Shown here: piece after piece, positions 54,111 to 64,000 of the stretch
Layout of the letters: each line of letters opens with the position of its first letter
How positions within the stretch are numbered: position 1 is the first letter of the stretch
Assembly (NCBI RefSeq): GCF_036320965.1
Contig: NC_092234.1
Coordinates: 36,493,703 to 36,557,702, forward strand
Source of the DNA: Panulirus ornatus
Taxonomy: Eukaryota > Arthropoda > Malacostraca > Decapoda > Palinuridae
Reading direction: 5' to 3'
DNA length: 64,000 nucleotides
The notes under the pieces: generated by a model
Told to the model about the DNA's origin: nothing
What the model saw: only the letters and a program-made list of their open reading frames with translations
Database searches by the model: none
Program-made: the position numbers and the translations under genes

Positions 54111-55300
54111 ATAGCTTATTGAATTCCCGGATCTTGCTGAGGAACAGGCCGATAACAATGATCAACAAATTTTGACTTATTTGATGTTTAGGAGACGAAA
54201 CATTATTTTCTCTGCGAGACTTTTGAGACGTTGAACACGAAAATGGCCATGAAGACACTCGGCGTGTATACAAGTCCTGGAACATCTCTTGTTCCCATCC
54301 AGTAATCGTCTGCTAGCATCGCTGAACATCACTTACCCTGCTACCACTTCGCTATCGCCGAGATGTCTTGATGGAACCAGTTCAGCTTTACTCTTCCATC
54401 ATTCAGCAGACGTCACGTTTGGTGTGAAATCAGGGTCTCTTCTCCTCTTGATGTTGATGGCTCACAGGTTCCACAAATTTCGTCATCCTGGCCGTCCTCG
54501 GACTCCAGGGAAAATGAGCGAGTCTAAGAGTTCCAGAAGGGGAAGTCCTTCACCGTGGGGCACGTAGCGGGCGCACAGCAGGTCGTATACCAGGATAGCT
54601 TAAGGTCTACTTTTTCTACTCGATACCTGGCCGGACTGGAGACACCATGCAGAAGTAACCGTCGCTGACGTGATCTATCGGCTTTCTCCACACCAAGGGC
54701 GCGGCGAAAGGGATCGATCACCTTCTGCGATTCAACCAGCTCCAAAAGTCTACTGAAGATTCGTTGCTGTGTGTGTGTGTGGGGAGCTCAACCTTACAGC
54801 CAGAGTAGAGACTGTAAGCTCTCCCGATGATCGAGGTTATGGCAGGCTCCTGTGATGAAAAAGTCAACCCCATCCCTCCTCCTCCCACACCCACCCACAC
54901 ATACACAAAACGTTCTCTGCACTGTACACGCACAGTCGAGGCATCCTTGTTCATGTTCGGCATAGAAATCATACTGTCAGTCAGTCACACGCGACCCACG
55001 GCACAACCGGAGCAGTATGTTTCAGTAGAATGACAGAATATCAGCAAACAACACTGCAAGAAGCAGCAAGTATTGTATCATATTGTACTGTATTTGTAGA
55101 ATAAAATGGTTTCCAGACTGAGTACAATACTTATGCCACTTCCAACTCGTATAGAAACTATAGGATACGAAATAACAACATTGCATGATAAGAGCACGAC
55201 ACGAAGAGGAAAGTTGGGGTACGAAAAGAGATTTTAGGAAACAAGTACGACAGGTGTACACTGGGCGACTCCCCGGAAGAAAATGATGATAATCATCAAG

Positions 55301-55303
<3 letters not shown>
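54111..55303. other. No gene recognised
   Basis: 1.2 kb of unique sequence; frames up to 92 codons on either strand without recognised domains. Confidence 0.5.

Positions 55304-55334
<31 letters not shown>
55304..55334. repeat. (GAT)n microsatellite
   Basis: About ten GAT triplets. Confidence 0.97.
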
Positions 55335-56464
55335 CAATACATGGATGGTGACTGCATCATCCACTCGCCGTGTTCAGGTTGCCAGATCTTGTCTCAAAGT
55401 CGCACAGCGCTACAACCAGTGCAATTCGTACATATTGAGAACCACTTCGTGCATTCAAACGGACAGCCAATCAATTAGTATTTGTGTTTAGCGCCGTAGA
55501 ATTACTAAAGATTAGCTACTTTCAATCCAGAAATATTTTCGATGTAAATCAAAAGATAATGGGTCAACTTGAGTAGTTCTTCCCAAGAGCGACAGTAGCA
55601 ACCACTGCTATGTGCTCAGCCTGTCATCACTGTCTGGCTGATGTCACTGTTGTTATGTATCCCGCTACTCTGGTCGTGTAGCGGTGGTTGAAATGTTTAG
55701 CAGCTAGACCACACTCACGTCCGGCCAGAACAAATGGGCTGTTAAAGTGTTTTCAATAGATTTATATGCCGTGGTTTAGCAAAGAGGTTGGCAAGATAAT
55801 GGTTTACATCAGAATGGTACTGAGATTGTCATGGGGTTATGAAGGAGTTGTCAAAGATTTATAAAGTCTTTGAATCAGTTAAGTTGGTGTAGTTACTGTG
55901 GGTTTAGGTAATGACACAGCTGTGAGTTTTCAGGTAATTTTGTCGAATGTTCCTGGCTCATATCATGGTATCAGGCTAGTGAAGGCGGCTTCTAGCTTGC
56001 AATAATGGGTAAGAAAATATAACGTTGCGACTGGAGTCATGTAACTAGGGTTAGGCTGCCATTAACGACCTTACTAGTTCAGTGCACCTACAACACGCAT
56101 GCCACCACTGATGCCTAGCGTCTTCAGTTGTGAGCAAATGTTCATCACAAATCCACGTCTTTGAGAAATCTGAGTATATGTCTGCTCCTACCAGTGTGCC
56201 ACGAGTTTCGGTTCTCTTCCACTACCACACACAGCCTCGTTAGGAACCACAGGGCTGTTGCCGGGCGAATGAATTGGTCTGGCCAGGGTGTGGTGAAGAG
56301 GCCCACTGGTCAGCTAACTGCTGGAGACAGGGGCACTGTTCCTCGTGAGGGGCATTAGCATGGGTGGCCAGGGGGTCTCAACCTTGGGGCTAACTGGAAA
56401 GATTTCACCCCGGCAGCAGTCTGGGTCGGGGAACAGGTGACCACATGACTGGAATAACTGGAAG

Positions 56465-56467
<3 letters not shown>
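55335..56467. other. No gene recognised
   Basis: 1.1 kb of unique, AT-leaning sequence with no open frame over 65 codons. Confidence 0.5.
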
Positions 56468-56526
<59 letters not shown>

Positions 56527-56542
56527 CACACACACACACACG
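56468..56542. repeat. (CA)n microsatellite
   Basis: CA tract with one ATG interruption near 56,524. Confidence 0.97.
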
Positions 56543-56924
56543 AGAGGAAATTCCTTTGGTTTACATTACGTTAAGCAAATGTTTGTCAATAATGTTGTGA
56601 GTGAGTGTCATGGTGTTCACACATCGCTCCCTCCTCCTCACCCCTCGCCTCTCTCGTGGTCCTTCTATATCCGATAAAACTTCGGCCTCCGACCTCATGT
56701 TATCTACTCATAACTGCCGCTGCTGACCTCGCTGGTCGGGTTACAGCTTTTAAAAGGCCGGCCCGCGGCCCACCGCCTGCCCGCCCCTGGCCTAAAAGTT
56801 GGGCAGGATAGCGTGTAGTGTGTATATCATCATGACGGGTCAGGGACAGGTGTATATATTACTTCCTCTCACTAGACGTAGCACAAGATGGCCCGGTAGG
56901 TAGTGTATTATGTCTCAGTATGTA

Positions 56925-57100
56925 GTAAATCATGGTGCTATATGTAGCATATCCTGTACCTGTATGTTTATCCTGTCCCTGTATGTATCATTTGATCTCC
57001 CAGTATGTATCATTTCCTGTTCCCTGTATGTCTGTTCTATCCCTGTATGTACATGATGTCCCTGTATGCATCATATCCAGTACCTGAATGTAGTACATAG
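56925..57100. repeat. Degenerate CCTGTATGTA repeat
   Basis: Imperfect recurrence of TCCCTGTATGTATCAT-like units at 18-28 bp spacing. Confidence 0.7.
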
Positions 57101-57127
57101 TGATCTTGTAGCATTCTTTTTTACGTT

Positions 57128-58545
57128 GGAGGCTCCAGTCACGGACAACAGTCCACATCGAGGCCGGACCTTAACTGTCATATAAGGAAATTAATGACAG
57201 GGAGACAGAAGAGAAACGAGAAAGAATTGATGAAAATTTTGGAGGAAGTGAAAAACCTGTCTTTTAAAATGTGCCGGTTGTTGGGAGAGACATGAGAGGG
57301 TAGCGAACTTCACAGCTGCGAGATGTAGGGAGTTATCAAAACCTTGGAGTTACCGGGGGCCACACAGTAATCATGTGGCACAGCAACTTGCAGAGTATTG
57401 TGTGGTCTAGCTAACGGTGGGGGCACTCAAGCAGCCAGCTCTCGGGAGCAAAAAACACAACCTATTGAAGATGGAAAGTGAACCAACATTGCGGCATAGG
57501 GCAAGGGGGTCAAGTTTGGAAGTCAGCCTGGGACAGTTTACAAGTCAGACCGTTTTCGACTGAGCTCTGTCAAGTAAGGATGCAGAGCTAGAACCATCCC
57601 AGATGTGAGAACAGTACTCCATACATGGACTATCAATCCTTTATATAAACGGAAGAAGTATTCCTATGAAAAGAAATTTCGACATCTAAAAGAGGACTCC
57701 CAGTTTCTTAAGAGGCAGACCTAGCTATTTCCATAATGCGGGGTTGCCAAGATAAAGTGGATGTTACATTAATACCAGGTATATTCACTGACTCAAGAGT
57801 TGGAATTGCAGAACCGTCAAAGGAGAGACAAGAGTTGTGAGGAACCATCGATAGAGAGATGAGTAGAAACTGGGACATGGACGCATTAAACTTTATCAGA
57901 TTTCGTTTATCGCACCGAGACATCCAGTTCAAGAACTGAAGAATGTGGATGAATGTTGAGTCATTAGAGTATGAGTGCATTTGGTTATTTGTGGAAGAAA
58001 GAAAATCGTTGACAGAAAGGGAAAAAAAATGTAAGAGACAAGACAGAATCTTGAGGGATACCGCTATTCATGGAAAAGGGGTGAAAGCTGATCCAGCAAC
58101 AACGAAAGAGATGGATCGGCCAGAGAGGAAGCTAGATATGAAGGAGCAAAATGAGGGCTGGAAGCCAAAAGAGGAGAATTGAGAAATGAGATCCCTATGC
58201 CACATCCTGTCAAAAGCTTTGGATTTGTTAAGGGCAACTATATGGGACTCTCCAAAATCTTTCTGCGATGATAACCAGACATGAGTAAGATAGGAAAGAA
58301 TATCACCAGTGGATCTCGCCTTACGGAAGCCATATTAGTGATCAGTGAGAAGACTGAGATTCGAGATGTCTGAGGAAATGTGAGTTGAGGTGAGATTCAA
58401 AGATTTTGGAAATGGTAGATGTCAAAGCAACAGGACGATAGTTACAGGGGTCAGAAAGGTCATCCTTCTTACGGATGGAATGCGCCAAAGCATGCTTCCA
58501 GGATGAAGGGAATGTTCTGGTCTTTAAATAGAAACCTGGTGACAG
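57128..58545 (-). pseudogene. LINE-B relic: RT and C-terminal domain, minus strand
   Basis: On the minus strand: FYLKTRTFPSSWKHALAHSI, SDPCNYRPVALTSTISKIFE, SHFLRHLESQSS (RT blocks 1-2, 58,540-58,345). RT block 3 and block A follow in shifted frames. Next come RNLIKFNASMSQFLLISLSM and SIPTLESVNIPGINVTSTLS (57,900-57,720), then ELAA*VPPPLARPHNTLQVA and SLPSHVSPNN (57,440-57,230). The 3' end GTCCGTGACTGGAGCC at about 57,150 matches the 3' end of the plus copy at 34,340. Its 5' end is replaced at 58,545 by a 40-bp array. Confidence 0.88.
57708..57980 (-). pseudogene. LINE-B post-RT domain fragment
   Basis: A 90-codon minus-strand frame. RCDKRNLIKFNASMSQFLLI and SIPTLESVNIPGINVTSTLS (with an A shift), then WQPRIMEIARSAS, match the GRRNLVxFNASKTQFLxIS … LGLxVTSTLSWxPHIxxIAKSAS segment of this LINE group, found just after the catalytic block C. 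Confidence 0.85.
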
Positions 58546-58593
58546 GTCATCACTGTAGATGTTGTGGGTCATCACCAGGTGGCAGGTCATCAC
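58342..58593 (-). pseudogene. LINE-B RT fragment fused to repeat
   Basis: An 83-codon minus-strand frame. The first ~19 residues (MMTCHLVMTHNIYSDDLSPG) are translated 40-bp repeat; FYLKTRTFPSSWKHALAHSI and the RT blocks follow. The fusion shows exactly where the minisatellite abuts the LINE. Confidence 0.88.
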
Positions 58594-59285
58594 TGTAGAT
58601 GTTGTGGGTCATCACCATGTGACAGGTTACCATTGTAGATGTTGTGGGTCAACACCAAGTGACAGGTCATCACTGTAGATGTTGTGGGTCATCACCAGGT
58701 GACAGGTCATCACTGTAGATGTTGCGGGTCATCACCAGGTGACAGGTCATCACTGTAGATGTTGTGGGTCATCACCAGGTGACAGGTCTTCACTGTAGAT
58801 GATGTGGGTCATCACCAGGTGACAGGTCATCACTGTAGATGTTGTGGGTCATCACCAGGTGACAGGTCATCACTGCAGATGTTGTGGGTCATCACCAGGT
58901 GACAGGTCTTCACTGTAGATGTTGTGGGTCATCACCAGGTGACAGGTCATCACTGTAGATGTTGCGGGTCATCACCAGGTGACAGGTCGTCACTGTAGAT
59001 GTTGTGGGTCATCACCAGGTGACAGGTCATCACTGTAGATGTTGTGGGTCATCACCAGGTGGCAGGTCATCACTGTAGATGCTGTGGGTCATCACCAGGT
59101 GGCAGGTCGTCACTGTAGATGTTGTGGGTCATCACCAGGTGACAGGTCATCACTGTAGATGTTGTGGGTCATCACCAGGTGACAGGTCATCACTGTAGAT
59201 GTTGTGGGTCATCACCAGGTGACAGGTCATCACTGTAGATGTTGTGGGTCATCACCAGGTGACAGGTCATCACTGTAGATGTGGG
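58543..59285. repeat. 40-bp minisatellite, about 18 copies, with DR1-like motif
   Basis: Unit CACCAGGTGACAGGTCATCA then CTGTAGATGTTGTGGGTCAT. Very regular 40-bp period (three units per 120 bp in the listing). Most units contain AGGTGACAGGTCA, two nuclear-receptor half-sites in direct orientation with one base between; a few read AGGTGGCAGGTCA. Confidence 0.95.
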
Positions 59286-59339
59286 TCATCACTATACGAC
59301 AAATCATCGATGTAATGGAAGTGTTGTTGTTGCAGACTA

Positions 59340-60303
59340 CGTGAGAAAGTAGTCTGGTGATGACACCTGTGGTGTTGTAGACTACGTCAAACTTCAGTGT
59401 GGTGATGACACCTGTGGTGTTGTAGACTACGTCAAACTTCAGTGTGGTGATGACACCTGTGGTATTGTAGACCACGTCAGACTTCAGTGTGGCGATGACA
59501 CCTGTGGTGGTGTTGTAGACTACGTCAGACTTCAGTGTGGCGATGACACCTGTGGTGTTGTAGACCACGTCAGACTTCAGTGTGGCGATGACACCTGTGG
59601 TGGTGTTGTAGACTACGTCAGACTTCAGTGTGGTGATGACACCTGTGGTGTTGTTGTAGACTACGTCAGACTTCAGTGTAGTGATGACACCTGTGGTGTT
59701 GTTGTAGACTACGTCAGACTTCAGTGTGGTGATGACACCTGTGGTGTTGTTGTAGACTACGTCAGACTTCAGTGTGGTGATGACACCTGTGGTGTTGTTG
59801 TAGACTACGTCAGACTTCAGTGTGGTGATGACACCTGTGGTGTTGTTGTAGACTACGTCAGACTTCAGTGTGGTGATGACACCTGTGGTGTTGTTGTAGA
59901 CTACGTCAGACTTCAGTGTGGTGATGACACCTGTGGTGTTGTTGTAGACTACGTCAGACTTCAGTGTAGGTGATGACACCTGTGGTGTTGTTGTAGACTA
60001 CGTCAGACTTCAGTGTGGTGATGACACCTGTGGTGTTGTTGTAGACTACGTCAGACTTCAGTGTGGTGATGACACCTGTGGTGTTGTTGTAGACTACGTC
60101 AGACTTCAGTGTGGTGATGACACCTGTGGTGTTGTTGTAGACTACGTCAGACTTCAGTGTGGTGATGACACCTGTGGTGGTGTTGTAGACTACGTCAGAC
60201 TTCAGTGTAGTGATGACACCTGTGGTGTTGTAGACTACGTCAGACTTCAGTGTGGTGATGACACCTGTGGTGTTGTAGACTACGTCAGACTTCAGTGTGG
60301 TGG
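59340..60303. repeat. 45/48-bp minisatellite, about 21 copies
   Basis: Unit GTAGACTACGTCAGACTTCA, GTGTGGTGATGACACCTGTG, GTGTT(GTT). Units differ in length by whole GTT (or GGT) triplets. On the minus strand this keeps an open frame: 249 codons (59979 to 59230) and 127 codons (60337 to 59954), joined across a single extra A at about 59,968. They encode TLKSDVVYNNTTGVIT repeats of 15-16 residues. It could be a repeat-protein exon, but there is no signal peptide, flanking unique coding sequence or splice evidence. Confidence 0.93.
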
Positions 60304-60474
60304 GTGGTGTAAGATGTGTCCGGACATCTGGAGACAATGATCAACACCCTGGGCGACGCTGAAGGATTTCCTGTTCTATTTTGTCAAAGTTGTGTGTAAC
60401 AACTTTCCATTTTCTCTCGCAGACATGGCCAGCTTCCCTAACTCTGGTGTTCAAAACTGACTCCTCATCCACCG

Positions 60475-60550
60475 TACAAAAGGATTCGAACTTGGGTCTT
60501 GCATACGTGTGAGGAGATGGTGGCGCCATTACCAACCATTGTATGACTGT
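60475..60550 (-). mobile_element. tRNA-derived SINE (minus strand)
   Basis: On the minus strand: A-box-like TGGTTGGTAATGG (60,538-60,526) and B box AGTTCGAATCC (60,492-60,482), about 40 bp apart, with tRNA-like spacing. The body downstream (60,475-60,345) has no coding sense. Not a complete tRNA. Confidence 0.55.
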
Positions 60551-60671
60551 ATATATGTCAGTGTAGCCCGAGTTGTCACGCTCACATGACAAGCTTATGA
60601 CACAGCCCGTCCACACGGACGCACTACGGTCACTCAACTGTGTCCCCTAATACTACACATGGCCACTTCAT

Positions 60672-60675
<4 letters not shown>

Positions 60676-60741
<66 letters not shown>
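60676..60741. repeat. (TA)n microsatellite
   Basis: TA tract of about 66 bp. Confidence 0.97.
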
Positions 60742-60744
<3 letters not shown>

Positions 60745-60897
60745 TGGTAAAAGAGTGGAGTCTGCTACGTCTCTTCCTTTTATATCAGCTGACTGTTCTA
60801 CGTCTTCTATCTCGTACTTGAATCTCCCATGACGATGTGATCATTACACAAAGGTGCACTTAGGAACTCGAAGGTTAATTCTCCCACGTGGTTATCA

Positions 60898-60898
<1 letters not shown>

Positions 60899-60961
<63 letters not shown>
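60899..60961. repeat. (TA)n microsatellite
   Basis: TA tract of about 62 bp. The 157 bp between the two TA tracts have no gene but may be a retroposon piece. Confidence 0.97.
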
Positions 60962-60963
<2 letters not shown>

Positions 60964-61290
60964 TGTCAACCTCCCATCGCAATCTTAAATTCCAGCCTAC
61001 GAGACATATACTTATGAGAAACCACACTCCCTAGACAAACCCGAGTCACACTCTCTCAAGTTTAGGATATCCCCATCACTACACTCACAGTTTCAACGTG
61101 TCCCAAGACGCTTCCTGCCCATGATGTAATTACCATGAAAAAGACATCGAGCACGTACTGCCCAATTGCCTTGTCCTGTCAGCACAAAGACGCACTCACG
61201 ACACACGACATCACAAGACTTTAAAACCAACAGGTGGAAGTGACTGACTTCCTGAGTGCTGCAGGAACCTAATAAAGATAGATGTGACTT
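60962..61290 (+). pseudogene. Jockey-like LINE C-terminal fragment
   Basis: Across frames: AILNSSLRDIYL, TLPRQTRVTLSQ, ISPSLHSQFQRVPRRFLP, EKDIEHVLPNCLVLSAQR, DFLSAAGT. This matches the LPRxTRxxLAQLRSGxSxxL … CP.C…EDxxHxLxxCPxxxxxR … FLxxAG end of Jockey-group LINE proteins (CCHC-like). An AATAAA follows (61,271-61,276). Starts directly at the (TA)n. Confidence 0.75.
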
Positions 61291-61299
61291 CCTTGTATG

Positions 61300-62120
61300 T
61301 GTGTGTGTGTGTGTAATTACAAAAGCAAACTGTGTGTATCACATCCACCAGACACCACAGGAACAAAGTAAATCTGCGAGACCTGGGAGGTCACCCAGAG
61401 GTCGAAGGGCGGGCCACTCCTGACGTAACCCATCGACCTGAGGTCACGTCAGCAAAAACGTTTCACAGATCAGGTCTGTCGGTAAAGGACCACATCTGGA
61501 ATGACCATGGCTAAACAACTGATGACTATTTACAAAGAACCTACCATTAATACAAGGCTCACGATATTTCCCTCCAGAAAACAGTTAAGACGTCTAGTGG
61601 TTGGAGTGTTCTCACGGTCTATACGACAGTCAAATGTGGGTTTATGATGGGACGAGACACTATTGTGTTGGAGCCTCCTGACACTATATTCATGTTGGCT
61701 GACATGTGCAACCAACACTTTGTGTGGCAAAATAAGATCTATCAGGAGGGTAGTCATTTCCTGGGCGGTTGCTCTCTACAACCAACTGACACGGAGGGTA
61801 TGAGGTGGGTCCGGCCATCACTCCTAAATACAGACACGAGGTTCTTCCCCTGGGCGGCTGCCGTCCACTACCTACTGACGCCAAGTGTAAGATGGTTCTG
61901 GGCATCACCGTTGCACCTCTAAGTCACGGGGTCGTCCTTCACTGGGCAGCTACTCTTCATAGCCTGCTCGCTGTAGTATCACACAGAGAGGAATGATAAT
62001 ACAATATTCTTTATGGCAATTACTCTCTGAGCAGAGACGTAACTCCCACATGAGCGAGGAATGGACAAGGAGTGAACATCCAGTCTTATTACCTACTGGT
62101 GCATCCGGATAGGGGGCCTC
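61300..62120. other. No gene recognised
   Basis: Contains a short (GT)n (61,297-61,314) and loosely repeated TGGGCGGCTGC / TGGGCAGCTAC blocks at 61,763-61,960. Confidence 0.5.
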
Positions 62121-62129
62121 TCACTCGTG

Positions 62130-62570
62130 GCGCCCCGCCTGTTTTATTGTCCTCGTAGCAACTACTTGGTTTCGGCTTCGCTTATTTCCACGCGTCCACT
62201 TGTCTGTTGCTGAAGAAACGCCTCTGTATGTTCCTCCTGTTCTGAGCGCTGCTGGGAATACAGAACTGTCCTACATTTATGTCGTCATAACCTCTTAAAA
62301 AAAATTGTACGTAGTTATCATGCCTCCCCTTACTTTTCTTTCTTCCAGTGTGGACAGACTGAGGACTTCCTTCCGCCCTTATTGGTTCATGCCATTCCAA
62401 TCTGGCACCAGTCTTGCTGCTCTGCTTTACACCCATTCCAGCGATTCTATGTAGCCCTTGAAGTGAGGAGTCCACACTGATGCTGCATCTGTATAGCGAA
62501 TGCACATCGTAAGCATATCGCTCTTCATGAACGCGAAGGTAATTTGCCGATGACCAGAACCTAGTGTGCC
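62130..62570 (-). pseudogene. CR1-like LINE C-terminal relic, minus strand
   Basis: Minus-strand reading in shifted frames gives TFAFMKSDMLTMCIRY, ASVWTPHFKGYIESLEWV, SRAARLVPDW, LSLSTLEERKVRGGMITTYN, FFKRL. This matches the TFxxxDxxxLxxLYKxxVRPxLEYAxxVWxPxxxxDIExLExVQRRATxxxPxL…LGLxxLExRRxRGDLIxxYK segment following the RT in CR1/L2-like LINEs. No RT blocks remain. Confidence 0.8.
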
Positions 62571-64000
62571 TTCCTCACGATCCTCCTGATATGCTGTATG
62601 GTTTGGTTTGTGTTCGAGGGCCCCACTGTGCTCAAGCACTGCTCGCCACCCCCAGACACACTCGTGACTGGTGCACTTTATCTGGCAGGGAAAATAATTC
62701 GTATGGCACTTATTTACTGTGGGGATTTGCTGACCAGTGACGTTAAGTATCGCAAGTCTTGTGTGTGATCTTGTGTGGAACGGAAAGCCGTTTGTGTCAC
62801 AAACCCCGACACAAAAAACCCTCACGGAAATAAAGTTTGTCGAACATCTTTTACCGGCAGTGGCCTTGTTGCTCAGTGAGGAGGAGAGAGCAATGATGGA
62901 GGGTCTAGTGTGTGAGAAACAGAGACCAGACCTTCCCTCGCTCCATCCATGGCAGGCAGTGTGAATCAACAAGTTACGTCATCGTGTGTGTCGGTGTGAA
63001 ATATAATAACAGCAGGTAAGTGTAGGTGGCGACAACAGATTGCTATACGTCGTAATGTCTGTGGCCGCTGGCGTCGTAGCCTCTGACTGACGAGGCAGAA
63101 CGTTCAGTGAAAGCAGGTGAGGGAACAATGCCGCGACCGAGGCAGAGACACATCCAGCCCTGATGTTCCTCCTACCCTCACCCACATTACTCTAATTCCC
63201 TCCTCTACACTCACTATCGATGGGAGAATATCGACAGCCGCTGAGACGCGTCTCCCTGGTGTAGCCGGAGCGGTTGGCGCGGCTGCACAGGCCTGGTGAT
63301 GCAGGTGAGGTACAGTAATGCAGACGTAAACATACCGTCTGGTCTCGGGGGATGGTACAATATCTACAGCGAGGGATCGTTGTACTTCTCAGGAGACGAA
63401 GTTGTTCTAGAGGGTGATTGCCGACCCGAGATCATGCGAACAAGGTGGTGGCTTCAGTCCCAAGCTATCTGTGGTCCCAGCCTGCCACTCCCTATGTTAG
63501 GGTAATGAGAGTGTGTCATCCTGCAGCTGATCCTAAGATGGGTGTGCAAATCGGCTTCTGTAACTCTGTGGTTCACGTTGCCGTCTTAAGGTCGGCTAAA
63601 CCAAGATACATCACCTGATGTTTAGATTCGTTTTCCACTTCGAAAAGATTCGAAGTCGGAATCCCATGAAGCATTTTCATTGATCCTGACAACACTGTCC
63701 TTCTTATGTGATGAGAATCGTGACGGGATCTGACGATGAGTTCAATTTGAAAATGGTTCTATCGTCGGATGGCGAGACGCCAGTCAAGATCCAGCAGAAT
63801 CTTCACCACAACATCGACCTCAACGTTTACAAAATGTTTAGAATCTCGTTGATAATTCCTGTTAGTGTAGCAGCGGGAGAGGGAGCCAGTTACTGTAGTA
63901 TGGGAGAGATTAGTCAGCTACTGTAGTAATGGGAGTAAGAACCAGCTCTGTAGAAGAGACAGTAGTCAGTTACTCTAGTAACGGGATAGAGTAGCTAGTT
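62571..64000. other. No gene recognised
   Basis: Unique sequence to the window edge; frames up to 92 codons without recognised domains. Imperfect repeats of a CAGTTACTGTAGTA-like unit begin near 63,880 and run off the right edge. Confidence 0.5.

Noticed and set aside
60395..60425. Splice-acceptor-like TTTCTCTCGCAG followed by ACATGGCC
   Set aside because: The frame after it stops within about ten codons, and the region immediately downstream is a tRNA-derived SINE.

Overview
The window looks like intergenic, repeat-dominated DNA from an arthropod, most likely a decapod crustacean (lobster, shrimp or crab type). That is an inference. It rests on the very dense dinucleotide tracts, the many minisatellites, the non-LTR retrotransposon (LINE) families, and repeat modules I recognise as typical of decapod genomes. 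Nothing looks prokaryotic. I find no intact host protein gene, rRNA, canonical tRNA or CRISPR array. The only sizeable open frame in non-repetitive sequence that is neither transposon nor tandem repeat is on the minus strand at 26,920-27,573, and it is only a candidate exon.

Layout. 1-1,050: two phased 34-bp minisatellites. 1,955-2,185: first small scrap of LINE-A. 4,636-7,310: decayed LINE-C. 8,228-10,085: G/T-rich 25-bp array. 10,264-10,990: minus-strand LINE relic. 11,437-12,306: hAT-like foldback element with an 8-bp target duplication. 12,530-16,143: 3.6 kb array of a 16-bp unit. 16.2-19.6 kb: a LINE-A 3' scrap, then no recognisable genes. 19.7-23.7 kb: 30-, 42-, 31-, 28- and 29-bp arrays; the 31-bp satellite has about 40 copies. 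24.6-25.8 kb: SINEs and a LINE-A tail between (TA)n tracts. 26-30.8 kb: mostly unassigned. 30,880-34,355: nearly full-length but dead LINE-B. 35-37.4 kb: fragments of several LINEs. 37.7-51.0 kb: a nest of LINE-A copies in both orientations, joined by (TA)n. 51.0-51.35 kb: two tRNA-derived SINEs. 51.4-53.1 kb: G-rich array. 57.1-58.5 kb: minus-strand LINE-B relic running straight into a 40-bp array, then a 45/48-bp array to 60.3 kb. 60.4-62.6 kb: a SINE, a Jockey-like C-terminus and a CR1-like C-terminus. The rest is unassigned.

Biology. LINE-A is the young and apparently recently active family. Its reverse transcriptase frame is open for 478 codons in one copy, and two copies differ by only about four residues over 286. 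Its structure can be read from the copies: an AP-type endonuclease, a linker, the reverse transcriptase (motifs FMDLEKAYDR, LRQGC, FADD), a C-terminal domain, a 3' UTR with AATAAA, and a terminal GCTACCTCGC...GCGGGA motif followed by (TA)n. Two LINE-A insertions have the structure predicted for twin priming (5' inversion), one of them with a 20-bp target duplication. A separate ~240-bp repeat carries nearly the same 3' terminus, as expected of a SINE mobilised by LINE-A. LINE-B, LINE-C and the CR1/Jockey-like pieces are older and inactive.
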